A program made the position numbers and the translations under genes. Positions 9,091-18,594 of a stretch of DNA of 56,010 nt are shown here, in pieces. The notes under the pieces are model-generated. The model worked only from the letters and a program-made list of their open reading frames with translations, was not told the DNA's origin and did not search any database. Source of the DNA: Candidatus Altimarinota bacterium (GTDB taxonomy: Bacteria; Cyanobacteriota; Cyanobacteriia; Cyanobacteriales; Microcystaceae); assembly GCA_012031035.1 (NCBI GenBank), contig JAAUUT010000020.1, forward strand, positions 1-56,010. Direction: 5' to 3'. Each line of letters opens with the position of its first letter. The stretch's first letter is position 1.

Positions 9091-10176
9091 TTAAGATTCC
9101 AAAACTTTAAGGAGCATATCGCCCATTTGACGGCATCCGACTTGCTGCATCCCCTGCGACATAATATCGCCCGTTCGATAGCCCGATTCTAGAACTTGTG
9201 AAACGGCTGCTTCAATTTTGCTTGCGGCTTGAGGCTGGTTTAAGCCATAGCGGAGCATCATGGCAGCACTGAGGACTTGAGCGAGAGGATTTGCCTTATC
9301 TTGACCTGCAATATCGGGTGCAGAACCGTGAACGGGTTCAAAAACCCCTGCTCCGCTTGCTCCTAAACTAGCAGAAGGTAACATTCCGATACTTCCAGTT
9401 AGCATCGCTGCTTCGTCAGAAAGAATATCGCCAAATAAATTTCCCGTAACCATCGTATCGAATTGCTTGGGGGCGCGAATGAGTTGCATGGCAGCATTAT
9501 CTACATAGAGATGAGAAAGTTCGACATCGGCATATTCCTTGGCGATTTGGGTGACGCGATCGCGCCATAGTTGCGAAACATCTAGGACATTCGCTTTATC
9601 GACCGAACAAAGCTTATTCTTGCGTTTTCTGGCGGTTTCAAACGCGACTTTGGCAATGCGATCGATTTCTGACTCGCGATAGGCCATCGTATTTACGCCC
9701 CGTTTTTCTCCGGTTTCTGTCTCAAAAATTCCTTTGGGTTCTCCAAAATAAATCCCTCCGGTTAATTCTCGCACCACCATAATATCGACTCCTTCGATAA
9801 CTTCTCGTTTGAGAGTTGAAGCATCGATTAGTTGGGGAAAAATCGTTGCAGGTCGTAAATTGGCAAACAATTCTAATCCCGCCCTCAATCCAAGCAATCC
9901 AGTTTCTGGACGTTGATGGCGGGGTAAAGTATCCCATTTGTAGCCGCCAATTGCAGCTAGAAGAACGGCATCGCTACTGCGACAAGCGTCGAGCGTTTCT
10001 TGGGGTAGCGGTTCTCCCGTCTCGTCAATCGCCGCACCGCCGATAAGTGCTTCGCTAAATTTAAATTGCAAGTCAAATTGAGGCGCGATCGCGTTTAGTA
10101 CCTCTACCGTTACTGCAAGAATTTCAGGCCCGATACCATCGCCAGGAAGTAAGGCGATTTTGTATTGTTGTGTCAT
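9091..10176 (-). CDS. leuB: 3-isopropylmalate dehydrogenase
   Basis: LeuB oxidatively decarboxylates 3-isopropylmalate with NAD+ in leucine synthesis. The 361 residues match the family length. Landmarks are the N-terminal [25 protein letters not shown], [14 protein letters not shown] and the active-site stretch [10 protein letters not shown]. The metal and NAD segments are [25 protein letters not shown] and [18 protein letters not shown]. No other leu gene is adjacent. Heptamer repeats occupy its upstream side. Confidence 0.97.
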   Translation of the reverse strand: MTQQYKIALLPGDGIGPEILAVTVEVLNAIAPQFDLQFKFSEALIGGAAIDETGEPLPQETLDACRSSDAVLLAAIGGYKWDTLPRHQRPETGLLGLRAGLELFANLRPATIFPQLIDASTLKREVIEGVDIMVVRELTGGIYFGEPKGIFETETGEKRGVNTMAYRESEIDRIAKVAFETARKRKNKLCSVDKANVLDVSQLWRDRVTQIAKEYADVELSHLYVDNAAMQLIRAPKQFDTMVTGNLFGDILSDEAAMLTGSIGMLPSASLGASGAGVFEPVHGSAPDIAGQDKANPLAQVLSAAMMLRYGLNQPQAASKIEAAVSQVLESGYRTGDIMSQGMQQVGCRQMGDMLLKVLES

Positions 10177-10184
10177 AGTTATCA

Positions 10185-10218
10185 GAATTATGAATTATAA
10201 ATTATGAATTATGAATTG
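10185..10218. repeat. GAATTAT heptamer tandem repeat upstream of leuB
   Basis: Four tandem heptamers (GAATTAT, GAATTAT, AAATTAT, GAATTAT) plus a partial fifth start nine bases upstream of the leuB start codon. The unit is the reverse complement of the AATTCAT heptamer upstream of ispF. In both places the array ends within about 10 bases of a start codon, so it lies in the 5' untranslated region. Confidence 0.75.
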
Positions 10219-10419
10219 AATTTTGTTGTTAGTTTTTTAGGAAGCGCGATCGACAATCTATTATCATAGCCTGCATTGATAAGCTCAAGAACACAAGATT
10301 TTGAGACTTAGATCTCACCATCATAATGATTTCGATCGCTGTTCGTTCGATCTGATTCTCATAAGATTTAGCTAGTAAAAATAAAACACGAGTTTGAAGC
10401 TTCGTTTATTGAGAAAGTC

Positions 10420-11112
10420 ATGGTGTTTTGTATGTCTGAATCTGAAGAATCTCACTTGATCGTTTCCGAACCTTGTATTGTCGTCCCCGAATCAATCGAT
10501 ACCAAACCCCTAGGCAACCTTTTGCAAGAAGCCGATTTAGTTTCATCCGCACAAGTAGAGGTCGCCCTACAAGACCAAAATTGCTACTATGACTTAAGAA
10601 TTGGAGAAATTTTATCTCTGCGAGGATGGCTAAAACAAAAAACCGCAGATTTTTTCGTTCAACAATGGCCGTTATTAGTTCAAAAACGACGACAACAGCC
10701 GCTTGGTTTTTATCTGCAAGCCGCAGGATTGCTCGATGAAGAACAAATTCGCATCCTGCTTTCCGAACAAGCGCAGATTGGCTTACGAGTAGGGGCACTA
10801 GCGGTTCTTAAAGGGTGGCTCAAGCCGACAACGCTAGAATTTTTCTTAAAGTATTTGTGCCCCGAACACCAGTCAGAATCTCCATTCGTACACAAAGAGA
10901 ACGGAGCTTGTTTGGCAAAAGATACGTTAGTTGACGATACTTTAACCGAGGGGTCGTTTGACAGAGACAAAGATACTTTAAATGAAGTTCTCCTAGAGAG
11001 AGAAACGTTTCTAGAACCAACCACCGGAGAAGATTTCTTTGACTTTGATGAAGAGACATTTAATGAAGATACTCCTACTCAAATCATAGATTCTTCTTTG
11101 ACTGAAGATTAA
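10420..11112 (+). CDS. Tandem MshEN/GspE-N-like repeat protein
   Basis: A 230-residue protein with two internal repeats of about 60 residues. The first starts at PLGNLLQEADLVSSAQVEVA (about residue 30) and ends near RGWLKQKTADFF (about 68-79). The second starts at PLGFYLQAAGLLDEEQIRIL (about 93) and ends near KGWLKPTTLEFF (about 131-142). The pattern (LG-x-L-L-x-A-G-L... E-Q-I ... G-x-L... G-W-L) resembles the MshEN/GspE N-terminal domain, which in some ATPases binds cyclic di-GMP. No ATPase domain follows; the last 80 residues are very acidic and threonine-rich. The alternative start at 10432 would remove four residues. The role is unknown. Confidence 0.6.
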   Translation: MVFCMSESEESHLIVSEPCIVVPESIDTKPLGNLLQEADLVSSAQVEVALQDQNCYYDLRIGEILSLRGWLKQKTADFFVQQWPLLVQKRRQQPLGFYLQAAGLLDEEQIRILLSEQAQIGLRVGALAVLKGWLKPTTLEFFLKYLCPEHQSESPFVHKENGACLAKDTLVDDTLTEGSFDRDKDTLNEVLLERETFLEPTTGEDFFDFDEETFNEDTPTQIIDSSLTED

Positions 11113-11114
11113 GC

Positions 11115-11164
11115 ACTGAGTTTGGAAATTTCGTTACTTTCTATTGTTGGTATCCAAACTCAGT
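11115..11164. terminator. 12-bp inverted repeat between convergent genes
   Basis: ACTGAGTTTGGA (11115-11126) pairs perfectly with TCCAAACTCAGT (11153-11164) across a 26-base loop. It lies between the stop codon of the MshEN-like gene and the 3' end of the convergent protease gene. No T-run follows directly, so it is not a textbook intrinsic terminator, but its place suits a two-way 3'-end structure. Confidence 0.45.
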
Positions 11165-11184
11165 TGCAATCGCCCCACCTTTCC

Positions 11185-12540
11185 CTATCGAATGCTAATC
11201 GGTTGAGTCGAGGGAGTTTGTTGACTGGCACTACGAGTTTTAAGAATACCAATTGCCCTTTCATAATGAGGGTCGGCATTCGTCCCCATCAACGACGGAT
11301 CGTTTTTCAGGCGCAATTGTTGCTCCATCGTTAAATCCAGATAGATATCAGGTTTGATTCCTTTGTGATTGATATCAGTTCTGCTAGGCGGGTAGTAACG
11401 CGCGATTGTCACCGCTAACCCAGAGCCATCAGAGAGCGTGTGTACCGATTGTACCGTTCCCTTGCCGTAAGTCGTCGTTCCCACCACAGTTGCCCGTTTA
11501 TTTTCTTTGAGCGCGCCTGTTAAAATCTCGCTAGCACTGGCAGAGCGATCGTCTACTAACACTACTAGAGGTAGATTGGTTAAAGCCGTACCGTTAGCAG
11601 CAAATTTGCGATCGCCACCCAAACGATCCACAGTATGTACGATGTCGCCTCTCTCCATCCACATCCGCGCGATATCTACGCTAGCAAACAAGAGTCCGCC
11701 TGGGTTGCCTCGTAAGTCTAGAACATAACCATTGACTCTTTGTTTGCCCAAGTCTTCAATGGCTTTTTGCGTTTGTTCTGCTGCGTGGGAACTAAATTCG
11801 TCGATTTTGATATATCCTACTTTCATTTTGTCTTCTTGACGAATGTTGTAGGTAACTGATGGAACTTCCATCTCGACGCGAGTCAGCGTTACGTCAAAAA
11901 TTCCTTTTTCTGCTTGGGAGATTTGTAAGTTGACTTGCGAACCCACTTCCCCTTCTAGTTCTTTAGATGCGTCTTCGAGACTCATCAAAGCAGTCGGTTT
12001 GCCGTTAATTCTTAAAATTCTGTCTCCCGATTTAATTCCCGCCTTCATCGCCGGAGATTCCTTAATCGGTTCGACGACAATGAGGTCGTTGGTTCGTTTA
12101 TCGAGCGCTAAACGCAAACCAATTCCGGTGAATTCTCCTGAAGTTTGACTGGTGAGCATCTCGAATTCTTCTGGTTCGAGAAAACGAGTGTAGGGGTCGC
12201 CCAAGTCTTGTAGTGCGAGCCGAATTGCTCTATAGGCTTGTTTGCGATTGGAATAATCTCTAGAGAGCAATTCTTTTCGTTTTTCTAGCCAATCGGTGTG
12301 ATTGAACTCGCGATCGACGAATTCGCTATTGACTATTTGCCAAATTTCATCTATTACGGCTTTTGGACTATTTTCTAGCGATTCAACCTTATTTTCTTGA
12401 GTTTCAGCACCTTCTCGCGCAGCAATTCGGACAGAAGAACTAGACGCAGGAGCTAATAAAGAACCGACTGCTAGGGCAGCGATCGCTCCTCCAAACAAAC
12501 ATCTTTGACAGATAGTAATTAAGGCGGGAAATTGATTCAT
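11185..12540 (-). CDS. Carboxyl-terminal processing peptidase (S41 family)
   Basis: A 451-residue periplasmic or lumenal serine protease of the CtpA/B/C group; CtpA trims the C-terminus of the photosystem II D1 precursor. An N-terminal signal segment (FGGAIAALAVGSLLAPASS) is followed by a cap region, a PDZ domain (about residues 130-215, with GIGLRLALDKRT and AGIKSGDRIL) and the tail protease core. The Ser/Lys dyad is S335 in DRSASASE and K360 in TTYGKGTVQ; the 25-residue spacing matches the family. Which of the three cyanobacterial Ctp paralogues this is cannot be decided here. It is convergent with the MshEN-like gene. Confidence 0.93.
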   Translation of the reverse strand: MNQFPALITICQRCLFGGAIAALAVGSLLAPASSSSVRIAAREGAETQENKVESLENSPKAVIDEIWQIVNSEFVDREFNHTDWLEKRKELLSRDYSNRKQAYRAIRLALQDLGDPYTRFLEPEEFEMLTSQTSGEFTGIGLRLALDKRTNDLIVVEPIKESPAMKAGIKSGDRILRINGKPTALMSLEDASKELEGEVGSQVNLQISQAEKGIFDVTLTRVEMEVPSVTYNIRQEDKMKVGYIKIDEFSSHAAEQTQKAIEDLGKQRVNGYVLDLRGNPGGLLFASVDIARMWMERGDIVHTVDRLGGDRKFAANGTALTNLPLVVLVDDRSASASEILTGALKENKRATVVGTTTYGKGTVQSVHTLSDGSGLAVTIARYYPPSRTDINHKGIKPDIYLDLTMEQQLRLKNDPSLMGTNADPHYERAIGILKTRSASQQTPSTQPISIR

Positions 12541-12687
12541 AGAAAAGCGTTATGGGCGATTACAAGCGATAGGAAGTATTCTTCCAAACGATGATAAGGA
12601 AGCTAGAAATCCTATTTTGGCCAATCTGTCTCAATATTCCCAAAGACTATGGCCTTAACAAGCGAGTTCCTAACTCCTTAATCTCCA

Positions 12688-13119
12688 CTATAGTTCTGCT
12701 TTAATAAAATCGAGTAAAATTTGCTGGTGAATTCCTCCTAGCGGACTGATTCGATTGGCTTTGGCAGAATAGTAACTGCCTTGGCGTATAGCTTCTGGGG
12801 GTACTAGTGCCAAATCCCAACCTTCATGCAAAATAAGATGCCCGATGGGAACGGTTAGCGGAGCGTAATAAATGTGACGAGTAATTTTAGAATCTCCGTA
12901 ACAACGAAATTTGACGAGATTAGTAATAGTATACTCAATTTCTTCGAGGACTTCTCGTTTGAGTCCTTCTTCTGGGGTTTCATTCAACTCCAAATGACCC
13001 CCAAATAATCCCCAGTGTCCGGGATAAGCAATGTCTGGTTTATCGTCTCGTAGCTGCATTAAAAACTGGTCATTTTGAGTGAGAATGGCTAGGGCTACGC
13101 TGACGGGTGTCTCGTTCAT
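12688..13119 (-). CDS. NUDIX hydrolase
   Basis: A 143-residue NUDIX-fold protein that would hydrolyse a nucleoside diphosphate linked to another moiety. The Nudix box is GHLELNETPEEGLKREVLEE, giving G-x5-E-x7-R-E-x2-E-E. The glycine that normally comes two residues after the last EE is a glutamate here (EEIEY). Metal-binding glutamates are kept, so activity is likely. The substrate is unknown. It is followed by an OB-fold lipoprotein gene on the same strand upstream. Confidence 0.87.
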   Translation of the reverse strand: MNETPVSVALAILTQNDQFLMQLRDDKPDIAYPGHWGLFGGHLELNETPEEGLKREVLEEIEYTITNLVKFRCYGDSKITRHIYYAPLTVPIGHLILHEGWDLALVPPEAIRQGSYYSAKANRISPLGGIHQQILLDFIKAEL

Positions 13120-13161
13120 AAGTCGGAAGTAATTTTTTGAACTTTGAACTCTAATCGCTGA

Positions 13162-13581
13162 TTACTGTTGTGGCGGTTGCGATCGCGTTTGAGATTGGCG
13201 TTCTATTTGCTCTAGTTCTAGAATATAAAATTCTTGTGCCTTTTGTTCTCCAATAGAGATAATTTCATATTTGGTTTCTCCTTTAATGGCTACGATATCG
13301 CCTTTAGCAGGAAGCGCTCCTTGCGTAACGACCCAAACCGTCCCCGTGTCGTCTTGTAGCTGATAGGCTCCACTACCTAAAAAAGGAGCGCGATCGCCAA
13401 CCTTTCCTTTAAGATAAACGACTTTTGCCGCTTCTTGTTGCTGTAGCTGACCGATTTGTACTCCAGAAGGATTCGAGAGCGCTACATTAAGATTTTCTGA
13501 AGAATTGCAACCGATTAATCCTACTCCCAAGAACAAAGAAAATAAACTGTAATGCCAGCGTCTAAACTTTTGAGATCTCAT
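13162..13581 (-). CDS. OB-fold lipoprotein
   Basis: A 139-residue protein with a lipoprotein signal: basic start, hydrophobic SLFSLFLGVGLIG, and a lipobox ending in the cysteine of LIGCNSS (about residue 25). The mature part from about 55 to 125 (VVYLKGKVGDRAPF, AYQLQDDTGTVWVVT, GDIVAIKGE) reads like a small OB-fold, similar to bacterial tRNA_anti-like or BOF-type domains. It sits 42 bases upstream of the NUDIX gene on the same strand. The role is unknown. Confidence 0.7.
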   Translation of the reverse strand: MRSQKFRRWHYSLFSLFLGVGLIGCNSSENLNVALSNPSGVQIGQLQQQEAAKVVYLKGKVGDRAPFLGSGAYQLQDDTGTVWVVTQGALPAKGDIVAIKGETKYEIISIGEQKAQEFYILELEQIERQSQTRSQPPQQ

Positions 13582-13656
13582 CGCCCTATCAAATCAGTAA
13601 CCATTGGAGACATCCTAATCTAATAAGATAAAGATTGACGAATGTAGTTCCAACCC

Positions 13657-14532
13657 ATGCTTTCTTACGCAGCAAAAATCTTAGACGGTAAAGCTTTAGC
13701 ACAAAAAATACAGCTTCAATTAAAAGAGCGCATTCAAGCACTAGAACCTAAAATTGGACGACCTCCAGGATTAGCAGTAATCATGGTTGGAGATAATCCA
13801 GCGAGTGCTGTTTATGTTCGCAACAAAGAACGCGCTTGCGAAAAAGTGGGTATTGCTTCATTTGGTCGTCATTTTCCGACTCAGACCTCTTATGAGGAAC
13901 TAAAACAAGTTATCGAAGCACTCAATCAAGATTCGCGAGTCGATGGCATTCTCGTTCAATTACCTTTACCCGACCATCTCGATGCAGTCGCTTTATTACA
14001 TACTATTCATCCCGATAAAGATGCAGATGGATTGCATCCAACCAATTTAGGACGATTGGTACGTACAGAATCTGGTTTGCGTAGTTGCACGCCTGCGGGG
14101 GTTATGCGTCTTTTGCAAGAATACAAAATTGAATTGTCAGGAAAACATGCTGTTGTTGTCGGTCGCAGTATTTTGGTAGGTAAACCTTTGGCGTTAATGT
14201 TGCTTGAAGAGAATGCAACTGTAACGATCGCACATTCTCGTACTCAAGATTTGGGTAGCATTACTCGTCAAGCTGATATTCTTGTAGCAGCAGTCGGACG
14301 ACCTAACTTAATCGCGGCCGATATGGTCAAACCAGGTGCAGTTGTGGTTGATGTGGGCATCAATCGAGTAGAGAAAGACGGAGAATCGCGTTTAGTAGGA
14401 GATGTGGATTTTAACACGGTTGCAGAAGTCGCTAAATATATTACTCCCGTTCCTGGGGGGATTGGCCCGATGACGGTGGCGATATTGTTGAGTAATACGG
14501 TAGAAAGTTATGAGAAAAAGGTTTTGGGTTGA
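13657..14532 (+). CDS. folD: Bifunctional methylene-THF dehydrogenase/methenyl-THF cyclohydrolase
   Basis: FolD interconverts 5,10-methylene-, methenyl- and 10-formyl-tetrahydrofolate with NADP+, feeding purine and formyl-Met synthesis. The catalytic Y53-x3-K57 lies in [16 protein letters not shown]. Other family motifs are [32 protein letters not shown], the NADP-binding [17 protein letters not shown] and the C-terminal [15 protein letters not shown]. It is 291 residues, the normal size. It is divergently placed from the OB-fold lipoprotein gene. Confidence 0.97.
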   Translation: MLSYAAKILDGKALAQKIQLQLKERIQALEPKIGRPPGLAVIMVGDNPASAVYVRNKERACEKVGIASFGRHFPTQTSYEELKQVIEALNQDSRVDGILVQLPLPDHLDAVALLHTIHPDKDADGLHPTNLGRLVRTESGLRSCTPAGVMRLLQEYKIELSGKHAVVVGRSILVGKPLALMLLEENATVTIAHSRTQDLGSITRQADILVAAVGRPNLIAADMVKPGAVVVDVGINRVEKDGESRLVGDVDFNTVAEVAKYITPVPGGIGPMTVAILLSNTVESYEKKVLG

Positions 14533-14609
14533 GCAAATCTTGTTTTTTATTAAGGCAATCGCGTTTTGATTTAATAAACACTTAGGCATTTCTATCTGTT
14601 TTATATGAC

Positions 14610-14809
14610 TAATATCAAGTCCGTATAATCGCTGTTGATGAACCAATCGCTAATAATGCCTTTGAAACACTTGATGAGTTGGAGGAAGTTTTATTTGATC
14701 GTTGCCGCTCTTTACTCCAACAGCAAAACCTCATGGGAGGGCTGACAGGTTTTCATTGGTGGATTCAAATTGGAGCTTAATCATAAGTGATTAACCGGAC
14801 CTCATATCA
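14610..14809 (+). mobile_element. 200-bp internally deleted IS630-like remnant
   Basis: Two 24-bp ends at 14610-14633 (TAATATCAAGTCCG...) and 14786-14809 match each other in inverted orientation at 18 of 24 positions. Between them is the last part of a transposase frame. The right end abuts the stop codon of the neighbouring acyltransferase gene. The left end matches a 25-base stretch at 24913-24937 exactly in reverse orientation, showing that this is a dispersed terminal repeat. The element has lost most of its transposase and cannot move by itself. Confidence 0.75.
14631..14780 (+). pseudogene. IS630-family transposase C-terminal fragment
   Basis: An open stretch with no start codon translates to a tail containing NNAFETLDELEEVLFDRC, SLLQQQ and TGFHWW, ending IQIGA and a TAA at 14778-14780. 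The LxELEExLxxRC ... GLTxFHWW pattern is the usual C-terminal end of IS630/Tc1-type DDE transposases of cyanobacteria. The catalytic DDE core is absent. It lies inside the 200-bp mini-element. Confidence 0.75.
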
Positions 14810-14810
14810 T

Positions 14811-16070
14811 TCATCGTTTATCTTTGTCAAGATTTTCCTGAACTCTTTGTTGAATTTTGAGGGTTATCGCGCTAACTGTTCCTTTGCGATCGCGTTGATA
14901 ATCGGCAAAGCTATCCTTAAGATTGATAAGAGAACCAATCTTTATTTGTGTTTTTCGCAATCCTTTTGGCGATGGGCGATCTATATTAAATACTTCTCGT
15001 TCTAGTCGAGTTAGCGTATCGAGAAACCGTTCTTTGGTCGGATTCTCAGCGACATAACCATCGTATATCGCATCAAAGTTTAATAACCGTATAATTGACT
15101 TCTCAATTAACTCATCTTGCTTGAGTAGTTCCTCAAAATTTTGAGTATTGTTGGTCAATCCTTCAGAAACGGCGATAATTTCTTTTGAGGTGTCATCATC
15201 TTTTTTCGTTTTGAAGGCATATTCTATTCGATAAGTTCGCTCTCGTATGGGGTCATCGGGAACGGAAGGAATGCCTAAGCGTTGCTCGCATCCTTGCAAA
15301 ACAAGTTCTCGAAGTCTTGCAATCCGCTCGTTCCAGGAACTTTCTCGTGCTATTTGAGGATGGTACAATCCATAATCGCCCTCAATTTTGACCAAAACTC
15401 GCGCCGCGATCGCCCGCAATCGTTCGTAAGCATCGGTATTGGGAGTAGGATCGATAGAAAGCGATCGCTCTAATCGTCCTAAAGTTTTCTCGATAGTAGC
15501 ACTCATGTCATGAGGGTAGCGGTATTTAATACTGACAGGCACGACATAAAAGTTAGGAAGCGATTTGTTTTCTTTGAGTGTCTTCTTCATCGCTTGAAAC
15601 GCCATTTGCACTGCTCCCTCGCGAAAAGGCATAACGGTATCATTTTGAAACGAACATCCTCCCTCTGCAAAGATAACGAGTTTGCAACCATCTTGACTTA
15701 GCAATTCTACCGTCTGAGCGATACTATTGCGATCGGCTAAACCGCGCCGAATCGAGTAAGCACCCAATTGTTTGATTATTGAGCCGAGAAGTCCGTTAAA
15801 CTGTTCGTAAGCTGCCAAATAATAAAACGTTTGACCCAGTTGAGCGGATAATAAAAATATGGCAATGGGATCGTCAAAAGTCGGATGATTTGGCAACAGC
15901 AAAACTCGCTCTCCCTTGAGGGAGTTTAAAAGTGCTAAATCGTCAGGTGAAAGGCAAAGCTCGATTTTATAGAAAAAACGTGCGATTGGAGGGGCAATCG
16001 ATTGAACTGAGCGCACGAGTAAAAGATTAAGCTGGGGAGGATGAAAATTGGCTTTCATTAAAATCCTCAA
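14811..16070 (-). CDS. 1-acyl-sn-glycerol-3-phosphate acyltransferase-like protein
   Basis: A 419-residue protein. The N-terminal 240 residues form a PlsC-type acyltransferase: block I is NHPTFDDP (H-x4-D), block III is VIFAEGGCSF, and PVSIKYRY is the later conserved strand. No strong membrane helix is seen, though the first 30 residues are amphipathic. About 180 further residues are charged and partly helical (ELLKQDELIEKSIIRLLNFD) and match nothing I know. Such proteins acylate lysophosphatidate or a related acceptor at the membrane. The second methionine (codon 5) could be the start. Confidence 0.8.
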   Translation of the reverse strand: MRILMKANFHPPQLNLLLVRSVQSIAPPIARFFYKIELCLSPDDLALLNSLKGERVLLLPNHPTFDDPIAIFLLSAQLGQTFYYLAAYEQFNGLLGSIIKQLGAYSIRRGLADRNSIAQTVELLSQDGCKLVIFAEGGCSFQNDTVMPFREGAVQMAFQAMKKTLKENKSLPNFYVVPVSIKYRYPHDMSATIEKTLGRLERSLSIDPTPNTDAYERLRAIAARVLVKIEGDYGLYHPQIARESSWNERIARLRELVLQGCEQRLGIPSVPDDPIRERTYRIEYAFKTKKDDDTSKEIIAVSEGLTNNTQNFEELLKQDELIEKSIIRLLNFDAIYDGYVAENPTKERFLDTLTRLEREVFNIDRPSPKGLRKTQIKIGSLINLKDSFADYQRDRKGTVSAITLKIQQRVQENLDKDKR

Positions 16071-16297
16071 AGCCGTACTACACTATTTTCTCTAAGACTA
16101 TTTGCACCATTTACATCAATTAATGCCACTTTTTTTATTGGCAAGATGCCGATACGAAGATTTTTTTTGCGTCATCTCGAATCTATCAAGATGCGTCCTC
16201 GCCGCCAAGCTTGCGCTGTGGCGGGAGTCTCCTGAACGAAGAAAGATGAATACTCGACGCTCTTGCTTGACTAATTGTCTTTTATACCCATTGCTGG

Positions 16298-18369
16298 TCA
16301 AACTGCTGCTAACAGTCCACTGTGTCTGAGTAACGGTTCGGTTTTGGGTTCTCGTCCTCGGAAGGCTTTAAAAACTTCCATTGGGTGCAAGCTTCCGCCT
16401 AATCCTAGCACGGTATCTCGGAAACGTTGACCCGTGCTAGCTACGGCATCTTCGTTATCCAATCCTGCTTCCTCAAAAGCAGCAAAAGCATCAGCGCTGA
16501 GGACTTCTGCCCATTTATAACTGTAATACCCCGCCGCATAACCGCCTGCAAAAATATGTCCGAAAGAACATAAGAAAGAATCTTCAGGTAATGGTGCAAG
16601 AACGGTAGTTGTTTTCGCAATGCGATCGCGCACTTGATTGGGGGTTTCTCCTGTACCCGCTTGATAGCGGTGGTGGAGTTCGATATCGACCAAGCTAAAG
16701 TGCAACTGCCGCAACATTGCCGAACCGCTCATATAATTCTTGGCAGCTAGTAATTTTTGATAATAATGTTCTGGCAAAGGTTCCCCAGTTTCGTAATGTT
16801 TAGCCATGCCAAAGAGAGTAGCGCGATCGTAACACCAGTTTTCCATAAACTGACTGGGCAACTCAACCGCATCCCATTCCACATTATTAATACCTGCCGC
16901 CCCAGCATAATCAACTTTGGTCAGCATATGTTGCAACCCGTGACCGAATTCGTGGAAGAGAGTATTTACTTCGTCAAACGTCATGAGGCTGGGTTTGCCA
17001 TCCACAGGAGGGGTTTGATTGCAGATCAGATAGGCAACGGGCAAACGAATCCCTTCTACCATTTTGGCACGACCGATACAATCGTCCATCCAAGCACCAC
17101 CGCGTTTTTCGGCAGGACGGCTGTAGGGATCTAGATAAAAATAGGCGATCGCGTCTCCTGCTTCGTTGTTAACCTGAAAATAGCGTACATCTTCTTGCCA
17201 AACGGGTGCTTGTCCGTCCGCAGGCACAATCGTTACTCCAAAGATACGTTTGCCCAACCCAAATAATCCTTCTAATACTCGCGGTAAGGGGAAGTAAGGA
17301 CGCAATTCTTCTGCATTCAAATCAAATTTCGCTTCTCGCTGTTTTTCCGACCAATAGGTAAGATCCCAATGTTTGAGATCGTCGGTTTTGGCGAAAGCTT
17401 TTAATTCTTCTAATTCGCGAATGGCTGCATCGTAACTCTCGTCGCGCAATTCCTGCAACAATTTTTCTACTGCTTCTACACCAGGAGCCATTTTTCTCGC
17501 TAAACTAACTTCTGCATAGCTGTTGTAACCCAATAAATTTGCTTTTTCTTGGCGCAGTTGTAAGATTCTCTCCATTAAAGGATTATTATTGAGTTCGCCG
17601 CTTGAGGCGCGACTAATAAACGCTTTGTAGAGTTTTTCTCGTAGTTCCCGATTGGTACTGTATTTCATGAAGGGAAGATAGCTAGGATAGTCTAGGGTAA
17701 TTACCCACGGCCCTTCCTCTGGCGTGGCGTTTTCTTCTCCTTCGGCGCGGGCAGTTTGGGCTGCTAAACTAAGTAAGCTAGCAGGTAAACCATCTATCTC
17801 TTGTTTGGTGGTTAGAATTAATTTAAAAGCTTTGGTTGCGTCCAAAACGTTGTTAGAAAATTTGGTGGAGAGTTCTGCTAACTCTAGTTGAATTTGGTTG
17901 AAACGTTCTCGTTTTTCCCCTTCCAATCCTACGCCAGAAAGTTCGGCATCGCGGATAGCTGCTTCGACAATGCGTTGTTGGGCATTTTCCAGATTGGCAT
18001 AGTCTTGGCTTTCGCGTAAGGCTTTAAACGCTTCGTAGAGGGGTTTGCTTTGACTAAGTTGACTGCTAAATTGAACGACTTGAGGTTGTACGCTTTCGTA
18101 TGCTTGTCGTACTTGGAGACTATTTTTTACCCCCATTAAGTGTCCGACAATTCCCCAACTCCAGGTAAGGCGTTCTTCTATTTCGGTGAGGGGTTCGACT
18201 AAACCAGTCCAAGTGGGAGTTACGTTAGCTTCTAAATTAGCCAGTTCTATTTCTAGTTCGGCTAAAATTTGCTCTATTGCAGGAGAGATGTGTTCTGCTT
18301 TAATTTTGTCAAAGGAGGCAGTCCTTTCCCAATCATCAAGGGATTGTTTGTTACAGTCTCGTTAGTCAT
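16298..18369 (-). CDS. M3 family oligopeptidase, OpdA/PrlC type (frameshifted as sequenced)
   Basis: A zinc metallopeptidase that degrades short peptides in the cytoplasm. The HExxH motif is in LFHEFGHGLQHML, with the downstream glutamate in NNVEWDAVELPSQFMENW. An ATG at 18369 begins MTNETVTNNPLMIGKGLPP; the frame must then shift by one base at 18311-18320 to continue as FDKIKAEHISPAIEQ and on to the long intact frame. Restoring one base (a T in the short T-run of the coding strand) gives a 690-residue protein, the normal family length. Reading only the intact frame from the methionine at 18136 would lose the first 78 residues. Confidence 0.92.
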
Positions 18370-18578
18370 GCTTGGGTAATTTTATCGATATATTTCAGCT
18401 TATTCTTAAGCTAGCGCGATCGCAGTGTCTCTTGCAGGGGCGATTTCAATTATGAATGATGAATGTTGAATTATGAAAAGCTGGTAAATGAATAATATTG
18501 CTCGAATTGAGTTATAAATCATGAAGGCTAGAAGCTGATGAAAGAGCCTACAGAAATGAATTGCAGGACATCTGAACC

Positions 18579-18592
18579 ATAATTCATAATTT
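18579..18592. repeat. AATTCAT heptamer copy before the phosphoesterase gene
   Basis: ATAATTCATAATTT, a short run of the AATTCAT heptamer family, ends a few bases before the ATG at 18595. Degenerate copies in the other orientation (CAATTATGAATGATGAATG) lie at 18448-18466. The 18370-18594 spacer holds nothing else recognised. Confidence 0.5.
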
Positions 18593-18594
18593 TT

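Noticed and set aside
10420..11112. PilB/GspE ATPase
   Set aside because: Only the MshEN-like repeats are present; no Walker A or B motif follows.
16071..16297. Small frames on both strands between the acyltransferase and M3 peptidase genes
   Set aside because: Short, with no ribosome binding sites; the spacer has a weak GCCGCCA/TGGCGGG hairpin but no convincing gene.
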